Source: Acidobacteriota bacterium (GTDB lineage Bacteria > Acidobacteriota > Terriglobia > Terriglobales > Acidobacteriaceae). From it: a stretch of DNA of 64,000 nt. Position 1 is the stretch's first letter; each line of letters opens with the position of its first letter. The position numbers were made by a program, and so were the translations under genes. The DNA lies in NCBI GenBank assembly GCA_018268855.1, contig JAFDVR010000008.1:186001-250000 (forward strand), in the 5' to 3' direction. The notes under the pieces were generated by a model. It was not told the DNA's origin. It saw nothing but the letters and a program-made list of their open reading frames with translations, and searched no databases. This document shows positions 1 to 9,741 of the stretch, one piece after another.

Positions 1-2319
<2,319 letters not shown>

Positions 2320-2347
2320 CTAAACTCGATCGAATCAAAGTATCCCC

Positions 2348-2371
2348 AAAGCCCCGGGCCACCGGGGCTTT
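2348..2371 (+). terminator. Hairpin terminator after gyrB
   Basis: A 10-bp perfect stem (AAAGCCCCGG / CCGGGGCTTT) with a 4-nt loop starts 28 nt after the gyrB stop. The T-tract is part of the stem and short. The same GC core recurs behind the tRNA-Arg gene near 54.4 kb. Confidence 0.75.
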
Positions 2372-2380
2372 GCTATTTGC

Positions 2381-2416
2381 CGTCATCCTGAGCAACGCGA
2401 AGGATCTCCGTATTCC
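2381..2416. repeat. Interspersed repeat, GTCATCCTGA family, single arm
   Basis: The string GTCATCCTGA followed by GAAGGATCTC and TGTATT-like bases matches both arms of the long inverted repeat at 32094-32203. It is non-coding and sits between the gyrB terminator and the next repeat block. Confidence 0.6.
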
Positions 2417-2500
2417 TTCCGGATCAGAACGACACCTAAAGAAAGAAATAATGAAGACTTTCGACTACTAAAAAATACTGTTGGCTGCTGAAAAAAATAA

Positions 2501-2688
2501 CGGATTAGAAGCGGGCTTCAGTCCGCTGTCCAACAGCTTTAAAAACGGGCTTTAGCCCTGGCGCTTAGGCAAAAATCTTCACCCCATCAACACAGGGCCA
2601 AAGGCCCGCTCTATATTAGCCTGGGCCAACGGCCCAGGTATGCAACCCAAATAAATCAAAGCGCTGAAGGCGCGCCCTATTCCACGCC
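2501..2688. repeat. Cluster of short GC hairpins, CGGATTAGAAGC family, copy 1
   Basis: Begins with CGGATTAGAAGC, identical to a copy near 7234. It holds a run of small palindromes: GCGGGCTTCAGTCCGC, GGGCTTTAGCCC, GGGCCAAAGGCCC, CTGGGCCAACGGCCCAG and GCGCTGAAGGCGC. Together with the terminator and the GTCATCCTGA repeat it accounts for most of the 415-base gene-free stretch 2320-2734. No coding signal is seen. Confidence 0.65.
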
Positions 2689-2734
2689 ACGTCTCAAACA
2701 AATTGCTATCGTTCTAACAAAGGATGTCCGCAAC

Positions 2735-4183
2735 ATGAAACGACGTGAGTTCCTAAAAACCACCACCGGCGCCGTAGCCGCGCACTCGCTCACCCCCATG
2801 TGGGCCAAGGCAAGCACCAGCCACCCGAACCTCCTCTTCATCACCGTCGATGACATGAACTGGGACATGCCCGGCTTCATGGGAAACACCCTCGGACTCA
2901 CGCCACACCTCGACCAACTCGCATCGCGTTCCCACCGCTTCATGCACAACCGGACCACGGCTCCCATCTGCCAGCCCTCGCGCGAGGCCATGATGACGGG
3001 CCGCGTGCCGCATCGCAGCGGCGCTCTGGGCTTCGATCCTATCCATGAAGGCATCCCCACACTCGTCATGGAACTCCGCAAGGCAGGCTATTTCACCGGA
3101 TCCATCCACAAGCAGGAACACATGCAGCCGCCAAGCTGCTTTCCATGGGACTACTCCCTCGAAGGCAAAGGCCGCGCGCCGTCAGAGTACGGCAACGCAG
3201 TAACTCACGCGATCGCTGCCGCGCGAACCAAGAAGCAGCCCTTCTTCATCAACTGCAACATCAACGACCCGCACCGCCCGTTCTACGGAAGCCGCGGCGC
3301 CGCAGCAGTCGATCACAACGAAACAGGCGAGTACCACGTCGCGCGCGAAGTCACCGCAAACGACATCACCGTTCCCGTAAATCTCGAACCGCTGCCTGCA
3401 GTCCGCGAAGAGTACGCGCAATACTGCAACAGCGCACAACGCATGGACAAGAGCATCGGCGCCGTCCTCGCCGCGCTCGCAGCCGCTCCGGAAAGCGAAC
3501 ACACGATCATCTTCTTCTCCGCCGACCACGGCATGCCCTTTCCCTTCGCAAAAGCAACCGTATACAACAACGGCACGCGCACGCCGGCGCTCCTGCACTA
3601 CCCACACATGAGCACGCCCAAAGCCTTCGAAGAACGGACATGCAACATCGACTACATGCCAACGCTTCTCGACCTGCTCGGCGTCCCACAGCCCGCAGGC
3701 ATGGACGGCAAGTCTTGGGCCCCGCTGCTGCACGGCGGAAAATACGACGGCCCCAATCTGCTCGTCACCCACGTCAACACCGTCCACTCGCTCGCCGCTT
3801 ATCCCATGCGCGCCATTCAGGACGACCGCTACTCCCTCGTCTTCACCCCATGGTCCGACGGCAAACTCCTCTTCAGCATCGAATCCATGACCGGCCTCAC
3901 CTACCCCGCCATGCACGCCGCCGCAAAAACAGATCCCGCCATCGCCGCACGCGTGCAGCAACTGCGACTAGGCATCCCTCTCGCCTTCTACGACCTGAAA
4001 GAAGACCCTGGCCAGCGTAAAAACCTCATCGACGCCGCAGCCCACAAAAACCGCATCGCTCACATGAAAAAAGCCCTTCTCCAGTACATTAAAGAGACAG
4101 GCGATCCACAACTGGATAACTTCCAACGCCTGCTAGCCGGCAAACCAATGCACGTAGAACAGGTGAAGCGCGCAAACGGATAA
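2735..4183 (+). CDS. Tat-exported sulfatase (heparan N-sulfatase-like)
   Basis: Formylglycine-dependent sulfatase, predicted to cleave sulfate esters or sulfamates outside the cytoplasm. The N-terminus carries a twin-arginine motif (RREFLK, residues 3-8) and an alanine-rich stretch. Calcium-binding aspartates appear as ITVDD (36-40). The CQPSR motif at 79-83 makes Cys79 the residue expected to become formylglycine. A second metal motif is FFSADHG, and the C-terminal FYDLKEDPGQ region is typical of the family. At 482 residues it is of normal length. The start is the only ATG consistent with the Tat motif and is preceded by AAAGGA. The overall pattern resembles sulfamidases more than arylsulfatases, but the substrate is a guess. 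No maturation enzyme is recognised in the window. Confidence 0.9.
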   Translation: MKRREFLKTTTGAVAAHSLTPMWAKASTSHPNLLFITVDDMNWDMPGFMGNTLGLTPHLDQLASRSHRFMHNRTTAPICQPSREAMMTGRVPHRSGALGFDPIHEGIPTLVMELRKAGYFTGSIHKQEHMQPPSCFPWDYSLEGKGRAPSEYGNAVTHAIAAARTKKQPFFINCNINDPHRPFYGSRGAAAVDHNETGEYHVAREVTANDITVPVNLEPLPAVREEYAQYCNSAQRMDKSIGAVLAALAAAPESEHTIIFFSADHGMPFPFAKATVYNNGTRTPALLHYPHMSTPKAFEERTCNIDYMPTLLDLLGVPQPAGMDGKSWAPLLHGGKYDGPNLLVTHVNTVHSLAAYPMRAIQDDRYSLVFTPWSDGKLLFSIESMTGLTYPAMHAAAKTDPAIAARVQQLRLGIPLAFYDLKEDPGQRKNLIDAAAHKNRIAHMKKALLQYIKETGDPQLDNFQRLLAGKPMHVEQVKRANG

Positions 4184-4211
4184 TGGCAACATTAGCCAAG
4201 GGGACTATACT
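4183..4211 (+). promoter_or_regulatory. Putative leaderless promoter of the antitoxin gene
   Basis: ATGGCA (4183-4188) and TATACT (4206-4211) are separated by 17 bp. Transcription starting about 7 nt after the -10 box would begin at the ATG at 4218, and no well-spaced Shine-Dalgarno sequence precedes it. Prediction from pattern only. Confidence 0.4.
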
Positions 4212-4217
4212 TTTCCC

Positions 4218-4487
4218 ATGGCAACCGCGGTCATAAAACTCGAAAAAGACGAAAACGGCCAGACCATCCATCTGCCGGCCGAGTTTCATCTGGAAGGCAG
4301 CTCAGTCGCCGTCCATCGCGAGGGTGACAAAGTGGTTCTTTCTCCAGTCAAGCCCCGACGCCGCTATACCCGCGAAGAAATCCGCGCTTGGTTTGCGGAA
4401 ATGGACGCACTCAATGCAGGCGAGGTCATACCGGGCGGACGGAATCAGCCGCCAATGCCTGAACCGCGGGATATCTTCAAAGATTGA
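4218..4487 (+). CDS. vapB: VapB-type antitoxin (AbrB/SpoVT-like fold)
   Basis: Small 89-residue protein. The N-terminal half (TAVIKLEKDENGQTIHLP and GSSVAVHREGDKVVLSPV) looks like a swapped-hairpin AbrB DNA-binding domain, as in VapB antitoxins. The C-terminal half (REEIRAWFAEMDAL and the tail PRDIFKD) would be the toxin-neutralising part. In the family the antitoxin binds the promoter and inhibits a PIN-domain RNase. The toxin reading frame begins in its last codons (TTGA overlap at 4484-4487), the usual translationally coupled layout, but that toxin frame is broken. The antitoxin itself looks intact and may now be orphaned. Confidence 0.75.
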   Translation: MATAVIKLEKDENGQTIHLPAEFHLEGSSVAVHREGDKVVLSPVKPRRRYTREEIRAWFAEMDALNAGEVIPGGRNQPPMPEPRDIFKD

Positions 4488-4891
4488 GTTACCTTCTCGA
4501 TACGAATGCCGTCATTGCTCTCCTCTCCGATGACGAACAGGTGCGCTAACGCTTCGAAGCGTTAGCTGTCGAAGGCGAAGAGGTCTTCGTGTCGGCCATC
4601 GTCTATTTTGAGCTTTCGTATGGAGTTCATAAGAGCAAGTCTCCGATAGTCAGTAACTATCGTCTCGACTCTCTCATTCAAAAGACGGCTGGTGTACTCG
4701 AGTTCTCCACCGATGATGCTGCCAGCGCTGGCCGTCTTCGTGCGTATCTGGAATCCATCAAACAGCCAATCGGCCCTTACGACACACTGATCGCAGGCCA
4801 GGCACTCTCACGCGCCATGACGCTCGTCACCGCAAATGTACGCGAATTCGAGCGTGTACCCGGATTGAACTGGCAGGATTGGGAACGCTAA
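4484..4891 (+). pseudogene. vapC: VapC-like PIN-domain toxin, disrupted by an in-frame stop
   Basis: Read from TTG at 4484, the frame gives SYLLDTNAVIALLSDDEQVR, a classic PIN N-terminus with the first catalytic aspartate at codon 6, then TAA at 4547-4549 (codon 22). The same frame continues without a shift to 4891 and supplies the rest of a PIN domain: FELSYGV with Glu at codon 43, PYDTLIAGQAL with Asp at codon 100, and TANVREFERVPGL. The total of 135 codons is normal for VapC. A GTG at 4589 could start a fragment, but it would lack the first aspartate, so no active RNase is expected. A sequencing error at one base, or stop readthrough, would be the alternatives. Confidence 0.8.
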
Positions 4892-4919
4892 AAATCTTCC
4901 GGTGAAGCAAGCCGCAGCT

Positions 4920-5639
4920 TCACCCCATATGCCGCACAACCACCTGCGGAACGCGCACATTCGCAGGCAGCGCACACAGATGCACCAGCGCCTCCGCCAC
5001 CTCAGCCGCCTCCATATAACGCGACTGCGCCACCAACTCATGCGTGCGCCCATGCCCAATGGCAAACTCCGTCTTCATCCCGCCAGGACAAAAAGCGCAC
5101 ACCTTGATCCCATGCGGCCGAAGCTCAGCATCCAGCGACTGCGCCATCCCCACCTGCGCAAACTTCGTCGCCGCATACACACTCTCCTTCGCCGCTCCAG
5201 CAAGCCCCGCAACAGACGACACAAACACAATCTGCCCGCTCTTCTGCGCGATCATCTCCGCCACCACGGCGCGCGTAAACACAAACCCCGAGCGCACATT
5301 CGCCGCCATCACCTCGTCAAACTCGGCCACGCTCATGTCAGTGATCAGTTTGTAATTTCCAATGCCCGCATTGTTGATAAGAATATCGACGCGCCCAAAC
5401 TTCTCCTTCGCCAACTTAAAAACTCGGTCAGCCGTCTCTTCCAAAGCAGCGTCTCCGGCGAACCCCACAGCCTCTCCGCCGAAACTTTCGATCTCCCGCA
5501 CCAGAGCATCCAACCGCTCCGCCCGCCGCGCCGTAACCACAACCTTCGCGCCCTCGCGTGCAAACGCAACGGCAGTCGCGCGCCCAAGTCCCGCGCTCGC
5601 TCCTGTAATAATCGCAACCTGCCCTTCCAGTCTTTTCAT
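4920..5639 (-). CDS. Short-chain dehydrogenase/reductase
   Basis: Classical NAD(P)-dependent SDR of 239 residues. Rossmann cofactor motif TGASAGLG (12-19), NNAG (89-92), catalytic serine in the VSS segment (141-142), and YxxxK with Tyr155 and Lys159. The TARRAER segment after beta-strand 2 suggests an NADP preference (inference). The substrate cannot be told; such proteins act on hydroxy or keto groups of sugars, lipids or secondary metabolites. It converges with the broken vapC and diverges from the ABC ATPase with only 26 bp between start codons, so the promoters must overlap the opposite gene or lie in a very tight space. Confidence 0.9.
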   Translation of the reverse strand: MKRLEGQVAIITGASAGLGRATAVAFAREGAKVVVTARRAERLDALVREIESFGGEAVGFAGDAALEETADRVFKLAKEKFGRVDILINNAGIGNYKLITDMSVAEFDEVMAANVRSGFVFTRAVVAEMIAQKSGQIVFVSSVAGLAGAAKESVYAATKFAQVGMAQSLDAELRPHGIKVCAFCPGGMKTEFAIGHGRTHELVAQSRYMEAAEVAEALVHLCALPANVRVPQVVVRHMG

Positions 5640-5665
5640 AATGCACGGATGCTACCATCCGCAGT

Positions 5666-6508
5666 ATGGGCGCGCCTCTGGTCATCGCAGAAGATCTCGT
5701 AAAACAGTACGGCGCGCAGACGGTCGTCCACGGCGTCAGCCTCTACATCCAGCGCGGAGAAACGCTCGGCGTCGTCGGCGAATCCGGCAGCGGCAAAAGC
5801 ACCGTCGCCCGCATGCTGCTGCGTCTCTGCGAACCCACCAGCGGCAGCGTGCACTTCGACGGCACAGACATCCTGCACGCCAACGCACACCACCTCCGCG
5901 CCCTGCGCAAACGCATGCAGATTGTCTTCCAGGATCCCTACGCCGCGCTCAATCCACGCATGCGCGTTCGCCAAATCCTCGCCGAACCCTTCGCCATCCA
6001 CAAGCAGCCATGCGACCGCGCACACCTCTCCGTACTCCTCAAAGAAGTCGGCCTCGACGACTCCGCGCTCCCACGCTTCCCGCATGAGTTCAGCGGAGGC
6101 CAGCGCCAGCGCATCAACATCGCGCGCGCACTCGCCCTCCGTCCCGAATTCCTCGTGCTCGACGAACCAGTCAGCGCGCTCGACGTCTCCGTCGGCGCGC
6201 AGGTCATCAATCTGCTGCGCGATCTGCAACGCACCCACAGCCTCACCTACCTCTTCATCTCGCACTCCATGCCGCTCGTGCGTTATCTCTGCGACCGCGT
6301 CATGGTCATGCAGCAGGGCCGCGTCGTCGAAACGGGCGAAGCCGTCAGCGTCTGCGACCATCCGCAGCAGCCGTACACGCAGGCGCTCATCGCGGCCACG
6401 CCCGAGTTCACACACGCAAAAAACGCTAAAATAGTTCCAGACATGCAGCGCTCGCTCCTCGGCGCGTGTGATCTGGGAGGTGGTCAGCATGACCATGAAT
6501 TGGGTTGA
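5666..6508 (+). CDS. ABC transporter ATP-binding protein, oligopeptide/dipeptide (OppF/DppF) type
   Basis: Cytoplasmic ATPase of 280 residues. Walker A GESGSGKST (38-46), Q-loop VFQDPYAALNP (88-96), signature SGGQR (143-147), Walker B FLVLDEP (162-168) and switch histidine His200. The C-terminal region with QGRVVETGEA and HPQQPYTQALIAATPE is typical of peptide/nickel transporter ATPases. No permease or binding-protein gene is adjacent, so it is an orphan subunit that may serve a transporter encoded elsewhere. The last 20 bases overlap the SemiSWEET gene, indicating co-translation. The 26-bp gap to the divergent SDR start is unusually small. Confidence 0.9.
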   Translation: MGAPLVIAEDLVKQYGAQTVVHGVSLYIQRGETLGVVGESGSGKSTVARMLLRLCEPTSGSVHFDGTDILHANAHHLRALRKRMQIVFQDPYAALNPRMRVRQILAEPFAIHKQPCDRAHLSVLLKEVGLDDSALPRFPHEFSGGQRQRINIARALALRPEFLVLDEPVSALDVSVGAQVINLLRDLQRTHSLTYLFISHSMPLVRYLCDRVMVMQQGRVVETGEAVSVCDHPQQPYTQALIAATPEFTHAKNAKIVPDMQRSLLGACDLGGGQHDHELG

Positions 6509-6773
6509 AATCGTCGGCTTCATCGCCGCGTTCTGCACAGCAACCGCGTATCTGCCGCAAGTCCTCATGGTGTGGCGCAGCAAAGACGCAAGCGGCGTCT
6601 CGTGGGGCATGGTGCTCCTGCTCTGCGTCGGCCTCGCGCTGTGGTTCGTCTACGGCATCGCCATCCATCGCTGGCCGGTTATCCTCGTCAACGGATTCAC
6701 CCTTACCCTCACCGGCACCATGGCAGTGCTAAAACTCCGCTACAAAGGAACCCCGCAAACCGTACGAGTATGA
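6489..6773 (+). CDS. SemiSWEET-like PQ-loop membrane protein
   Basis: 94-residue protein with three predicted membrane helices and the PQ motif at Pro23-Gln24 (YLPQVLMVW), followed by the typical SKDASGVSWG segment. SemiSWEETs form dimers that move small sugars across the inner membrane; the substrate here is unknown. An upstream GTG at 6468 would add seven residues, but the ATG at 6489 has GGGAGG (6475-6480) eight bases before it, so 6489 is chosen. It overlaps the ABC ATPase by 20 bases and the next gene by an ATGA, which makes a tightly coupled three-gene unit. Confidence 0.85.
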   Translation: MTMNWVEIVGFIAAFCTATAYLPQVLMVWRSKDASGVSWGMVLLLCVGLALWFVYGIAIHRWPVILVNGFTLTLTGTMAVLKLRYKGTPQTVRV

Positions 6774-7213
6774 GTCACGAAGGCATCCGCATCGTCAGTG
6801 AATACGAATCGCGCCGCATGGCCGCTGAAGACGAGCGGACGTTTCATCCCGACGCCTTCACGCCCACCAAAGTACGCGTGCACATCACCGAAGGCACCGG
6901 CGCCGAAATCGAATGGAAAGACGGACACCTCTCCTCGTGGAGCTTCGATTGGCTGCGTGACGCCTGCCCCTGCGCCACATGCCACGAAGCGCGCGAAGCG
7001 CTCGGCCTGCAGCCCGGCGAAAAGAAGCTCGAAACGCCGCAGCTTCTGCCGATGTACAAGCCCAAGGTACGCCCGCTCGAAGCCACACCCGTAGGCCGCT
7101 ATGCCATCCGTTTCAAGTGGAACGACGGCCACGAGAGCGGCATCTACTCATGGGAATACCTGCGCCGCCAATGCCGCTGCTTCGTCTGCAAAGCAGAACT
7201 CGGCATCGACTAG
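6770..7213 (+). CDS. DUF971 (GBBH-like N-terminal domain) protein
   Basis: 147-residue cytoplasmic protein. The ATG at 6770 overlaps the SemiSWEET stop as ATGA. The DUF971 fold is visible as WKDGHLSSWSFDWLR followed by CPCATC, then a second half with FKWNDGHESGIYSWEYLR followed by CRCFVC. The first Cys cluster is usual for the domain; the second CxCxxC at the C-terminus adds another possible metal-binding site. In gamma-butyrobetaine hydroxylases this domain binds zinc; the free-standing bacterial form has been linked to metal or Fe-S handling. Function here is unknown. The link to an ABC ATPase and a SemiSWEET protein is by position only. Confidence 0.85.
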   Translation: MSHEGIRIVSEYESRRMAAEDERTFHPDAFTPTKVRVHITEGTGAEIEWKDGHLSSWSFDWLRDACPCATCHEAREALGLQPGEKKLETPQLLPMYKPKVRPLEATPVGRYAIRFKWNDGHESGIYSWEYLRRQCRCFVCKAELGID

Positions 7214-7231
7214 AACAATAAACATCCCCTA

Positions 7232-7424
7232 ATCGGATTAGAAGCAGGCTTTAGCCTGCTGTCCGCATTGGCAGAGAAAGGGCTTTAGCCTTGGCGCTCC
7301 GGCCAAGAGATTTCGTCCGCTGAAGAACAAACCTCAGGAAAGCCTTCAATTCATCTTTGAAGAGGCTGGGCTTCAGCCCAGCCATTAGAACAGCCGAAGA
7401 ACCGGGCTTTAGCCCCTGAGGGAG
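7232..7424. repeat. Cluster of short GC hairpins, CGGATTAGAAGC family, copy 2
   Basis: Starts with ATCGGATTAGAAGC, sharing CGGATTAGAAGC with the block at 2501. Contains GCAGGCTTTAGCCTGC, GGCTGGGCTTCAGCCCAGCC and GGGCTTTAGCCC. It fills the gap between two convergent genes, so it lies 3' of both. Confidence 0.65.
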
Positions 7425-7440
7425 CGGATTTCAATCAAGC

Positions 7441-8175
7441 CTACTGCCCCTCAATCCGCGTCGCCTTGTCCTTCACAAACGTCACCGTAATCGGCTTACC
7501 CTCATTCAAAAACGTAGCCGTACGATCGCCCATCGTCCCGCCGCCACTCGTCGTAATCTGCCCAATCGCCAGCCCTACCGCGCGTTCCGTCATCCCATTA
7601 ATCACACGATGATGATCGACCGCATCCCACACCTGCGGTCCCCAATGCTCATACAACTTATGCGGATCTTCATAAAAGACCATGTTGTCGATATAAAAAT
7701 TCCAAATGCCATTGCTGTGCGAAGCCACAGGCGTTCCCAATAACTTCGCAGAATCGCTCGCACGATGAAAGAGCATCACAATCTGGTTGTCCCCTTCCGG
7801 AATGCGCGTAGCCACTACCGGATCGGCCTTCTGCACAATAAAATTCACCACATCAATCGGCTCGGCCCCGCGCAACAGCCCCTCAGACTGCTTGTAGTTC
7901 ACACGCGATGGAGTCGCCGCAAACGCCATAATCTGATCGGCAGAAGCCATCCAGATGCGCTTCCCATTAATCTCGCGCGCATCCTTCAACGATGACATGT
8001 GCATCTGCTTCAGATACACATTCTGATCGTCCGTAGCCCGCAACTCAGGTTCGCGCGAAGCCACAGGCGCATTCTCCTCAGCCTGCCGGTGATGGATAAA
8101 CCAAGCAATATACCCAGCCGCAATCAACATCAGCAGCAGCGTTCCACCCAGCGCAAACTTCTTCGACGACTCCAT
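7441..8175 (-). CDS. Hypothetical membrane-anchored extracytoplasmic protein
   Basis: 244 residues. One N-terminal hydrophobic segment (GGTLLLMLIAAGYIAWFI) should anchor the protein with the rest outside the cytoplasm. The remainder is soluble, without a motif I recognise; segments such as GKRIWMASADQIMAFAA, NGIWNFYIDNMVFYEDPHKL and a C-terminal GEGKPITVTF-like strand suggest a folded domain rather than a linker. The ATG at 8175 is chosen over a TTG at 8181 because GGAG at 8184-8187 is eight bases before it. The gene is monocistronic, flanked on both sides by hairpin repeats. Function unknown. Confidence 0.7.
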   Translation of the reverse strand: MESSKKFALGGTLLLMLIAAGYIAWFIHHRQAEENAPVASREPELRATDDQNVYLKQMHMSSLKDAREINGKRIWMASADQIMAFAATPSRVNYKQSEGLLRGAEPIDVVNFIVQKADPVVATRIPEGDNQIVMLFHRASDSAKLLGTPVASHSNGIWNFYIDNMVFYEDPHKLYEHWGPQVWDAVDHHRVINGMTERAVGLAIGQITTSGGGTMGDRTATFLNEGKPITVTFVKDKATRIEGQ

Positions 8176-8288
8176 ACGCAAAACTCCTAAGCCGAAATGC
8201 TACATGCTTCGTTCACGGCATGGACGTGGTTAGTGTCTGACGAAACACGTTCCATTGTTTTGAAGGATTAAGATTCGGACTGCTACGA

Positions 8289-8350
8289 AGGGGCTGGGCT
8301 TTAGCCCAGCCGTTAGAGCAGCGAAAAACTGGGCTTTAGCCCCTGAGGGA
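8289..8350. repeat. Short GC hairpins, GGGCTTTAGCCC family, copy 3
   Basis: GGGCTGGGCTTTAGCCCAGCC and GGGCTTTAGCCCCTGAGGGA match the second half of the block at 7232-7424. Lies 3' of the MFS gene and upstream of the anchored hypothetical. Confidence 0.6.
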
Positions 8351-8417
8351 AAAACACTTCTAAGCGCAAATTGCGTGGAGTTCACGCCGCGAACAATCTA
8401 ACAACTGACAACTCCAT

Positions 8418-9734
8418 TCACCCAATCGGCTCCGCCGCCGAATACGTCCTATTCGCCTCCTGCAACGACTCCTCCGTCAACTGGTCCACTCTCCGCAATC
8501 GCGGAAAGAAAATCGCCCAGGCTCCCGTCACCATCAGCGAACCCACACCGCCCACCACCACAGCACGCACAGCGCCCAGCCACTGCGCCATTAGCCCGCT
8601 CTCAAACTCGCCAAACTCATTCGACGTTCCAAGAAAGAGCCAGTTGATCGCCGACACGCGCCCACGCTTCTCCGGCGGAGTAGCCAGTTGCAGAATCGAT
8701 CCGCGCACCACCACGGAAATGTTGTCGCTCGCGCCAATGATGATGAGTGCAATCAGCGACAGCGGGACCGACTTCGACAAACCGAAGACCACCGTCGCCA
8801 CACCGTAGATCGCAACACACACCAGCATCTTGCTGCCCGCATTGCGCTTCAGGGGATACTTCGTCAGCGCCAGCGACATGCACAGAGCGCCAAGCGCAGG
8901 CATCGCGCGCAACAGGCCAAGCCCTCTCGGCCCCGCATGAAGAATGTCCTGCGCAAAGATCGGCATCAGCGACGTCGCTCCGCCAAGCAACACCGCAAAC
9001 ATATCCAGCGAGATAGACCCCAGCAGAATCTTCGTGCCAAAGACGTACCGCAACCCCTCCAGCATCGTGTTTACAGAGAAGCCCTTCTTCTCACTCACCT
9101 CGCGCTGAGGATGGATCGTGCTCACCAGGATAAGAAAGGCGCAAAGCATCAGCAGTGTGAACGCATACGCAATCGGCGCGCCGTTCCATCGCGGTGCCAC
9201 GCGTTCGAGCGGAAGCGTAAACAAAATGCCGCCCACAGCAGGCCCCATGATGTTCGCAATCTGAAAGACCGCAGCACCCCACGTCACAGCCTTCACAAAC
9301 TCTCCCTTCGGCACAAGTGACGGAAGAATCGCCGCACTCGCCGGTCCGGAGAACGCGCGTCCCGCTCCAATGCAGAACAGCACGGCATAGATCGCATGCA
9401 CATTGCGCGTGCCGTGATACGCCATCAGAAACAGCGCAAACGAACAAACTGTCTGCACCGCATAGCAGGCAAGAATGATGGATTTGCGATTGTAGCGATC
9501 TGCCGCATGGCCCGCCGGCAGCACAAAGAAGATGCCCGGCAAAAACAGCATCAGCCCCGTCATGCCCAGGTTCAGCGCGGAATGCGTGATCTGGTAAACC
9601 TGCCACGCCACCGCAACCGACTGAGCTTCCGCGCCAAGAATCACACCGAGACGCGCAAGCTGGTAGCGCGCAAAGTCAGGCGAGGAGAAGATATTGAACT
9701 TAGGCTCTGCGGCTGAGGAAGAGTCGGCTGCCAT
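8418..9734 (-). CDS. Major facilitator superfamily exporter (DHA3/EntS-like)
   Basis: 438-residue inner-membrane transporter with about 12 hydrophobic segments. The N-terminal FSSPDFARYQLARLGVILG start and the AGHAADRYNRK loop between helices 2 and 3 are typical of the DHA3 group that includes enterobactin exporters and macrolide pumps. It begins 7 nt after the stop of the TolC-type gene on the same strand, so the two are almost certainly co-transcribed. A periplasmic adaptor is missing from the operon. The substrate is unknown; a drug, siderophore or small metabolite is plausible. Confidence 0.88.
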   Translation of the reverse strand: MAADSSSAAEPKFNIFSSPDFARYQLARLGVILGAEAQSVAVAWQVYQITHSALNLGMTGLMLFLPGIFFVLPAGHAADRYNRKSIILACYAVQTVCSFALFLMAYHGTRNVHAIYAVLFCIGAGRAFSGPASAAILPSLVPKGEFVKAVTWGAAVFQIANIMGPAVGGILFTLPLERVAPRWNGAPIAYAFTLLMLCAFLILVSTIHPQREVSEKKGFSVNTMLEGLRYVFGTKILLGSISLDMFAVLLGGATSLMPIFAQDILHAGPRGLGLLRAMPALGALCMSLALTKYPLKRNAGSKMLVCVAIYGVATVVFGLSKSVPLSLIALIIIGASDNISVVVRGSILQLATPPEKRGRVSAINWLFLGTSNEFGEFESGLMAQWLGAVRAVVVGGVGSLMVTGAWAIFFPRLRRVDQLTEESLQEANRTYSAAEPIG

Positions 9735-9741
9735 GCAGTCT

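Noticed and set aside
3145..4020. Arg/Pro-rich frame inside the first sulfatase
   Set aside because: Alternate-frame shadow with low-complexity composition.
4484..4549. Short separate peptide of 21 codons instead of a broken toxin
   Set aside because: The sequence is the exact PIN N-terminus and the remainder continues in the same frame, so a nonsense change is the simpler reading.
2501..8350. CRISPR array formed by the GGGCTTTAGCCC repeats
   Set aside because: Units are short palindromes with irregular spacing and no uniform spacers or cas genes.
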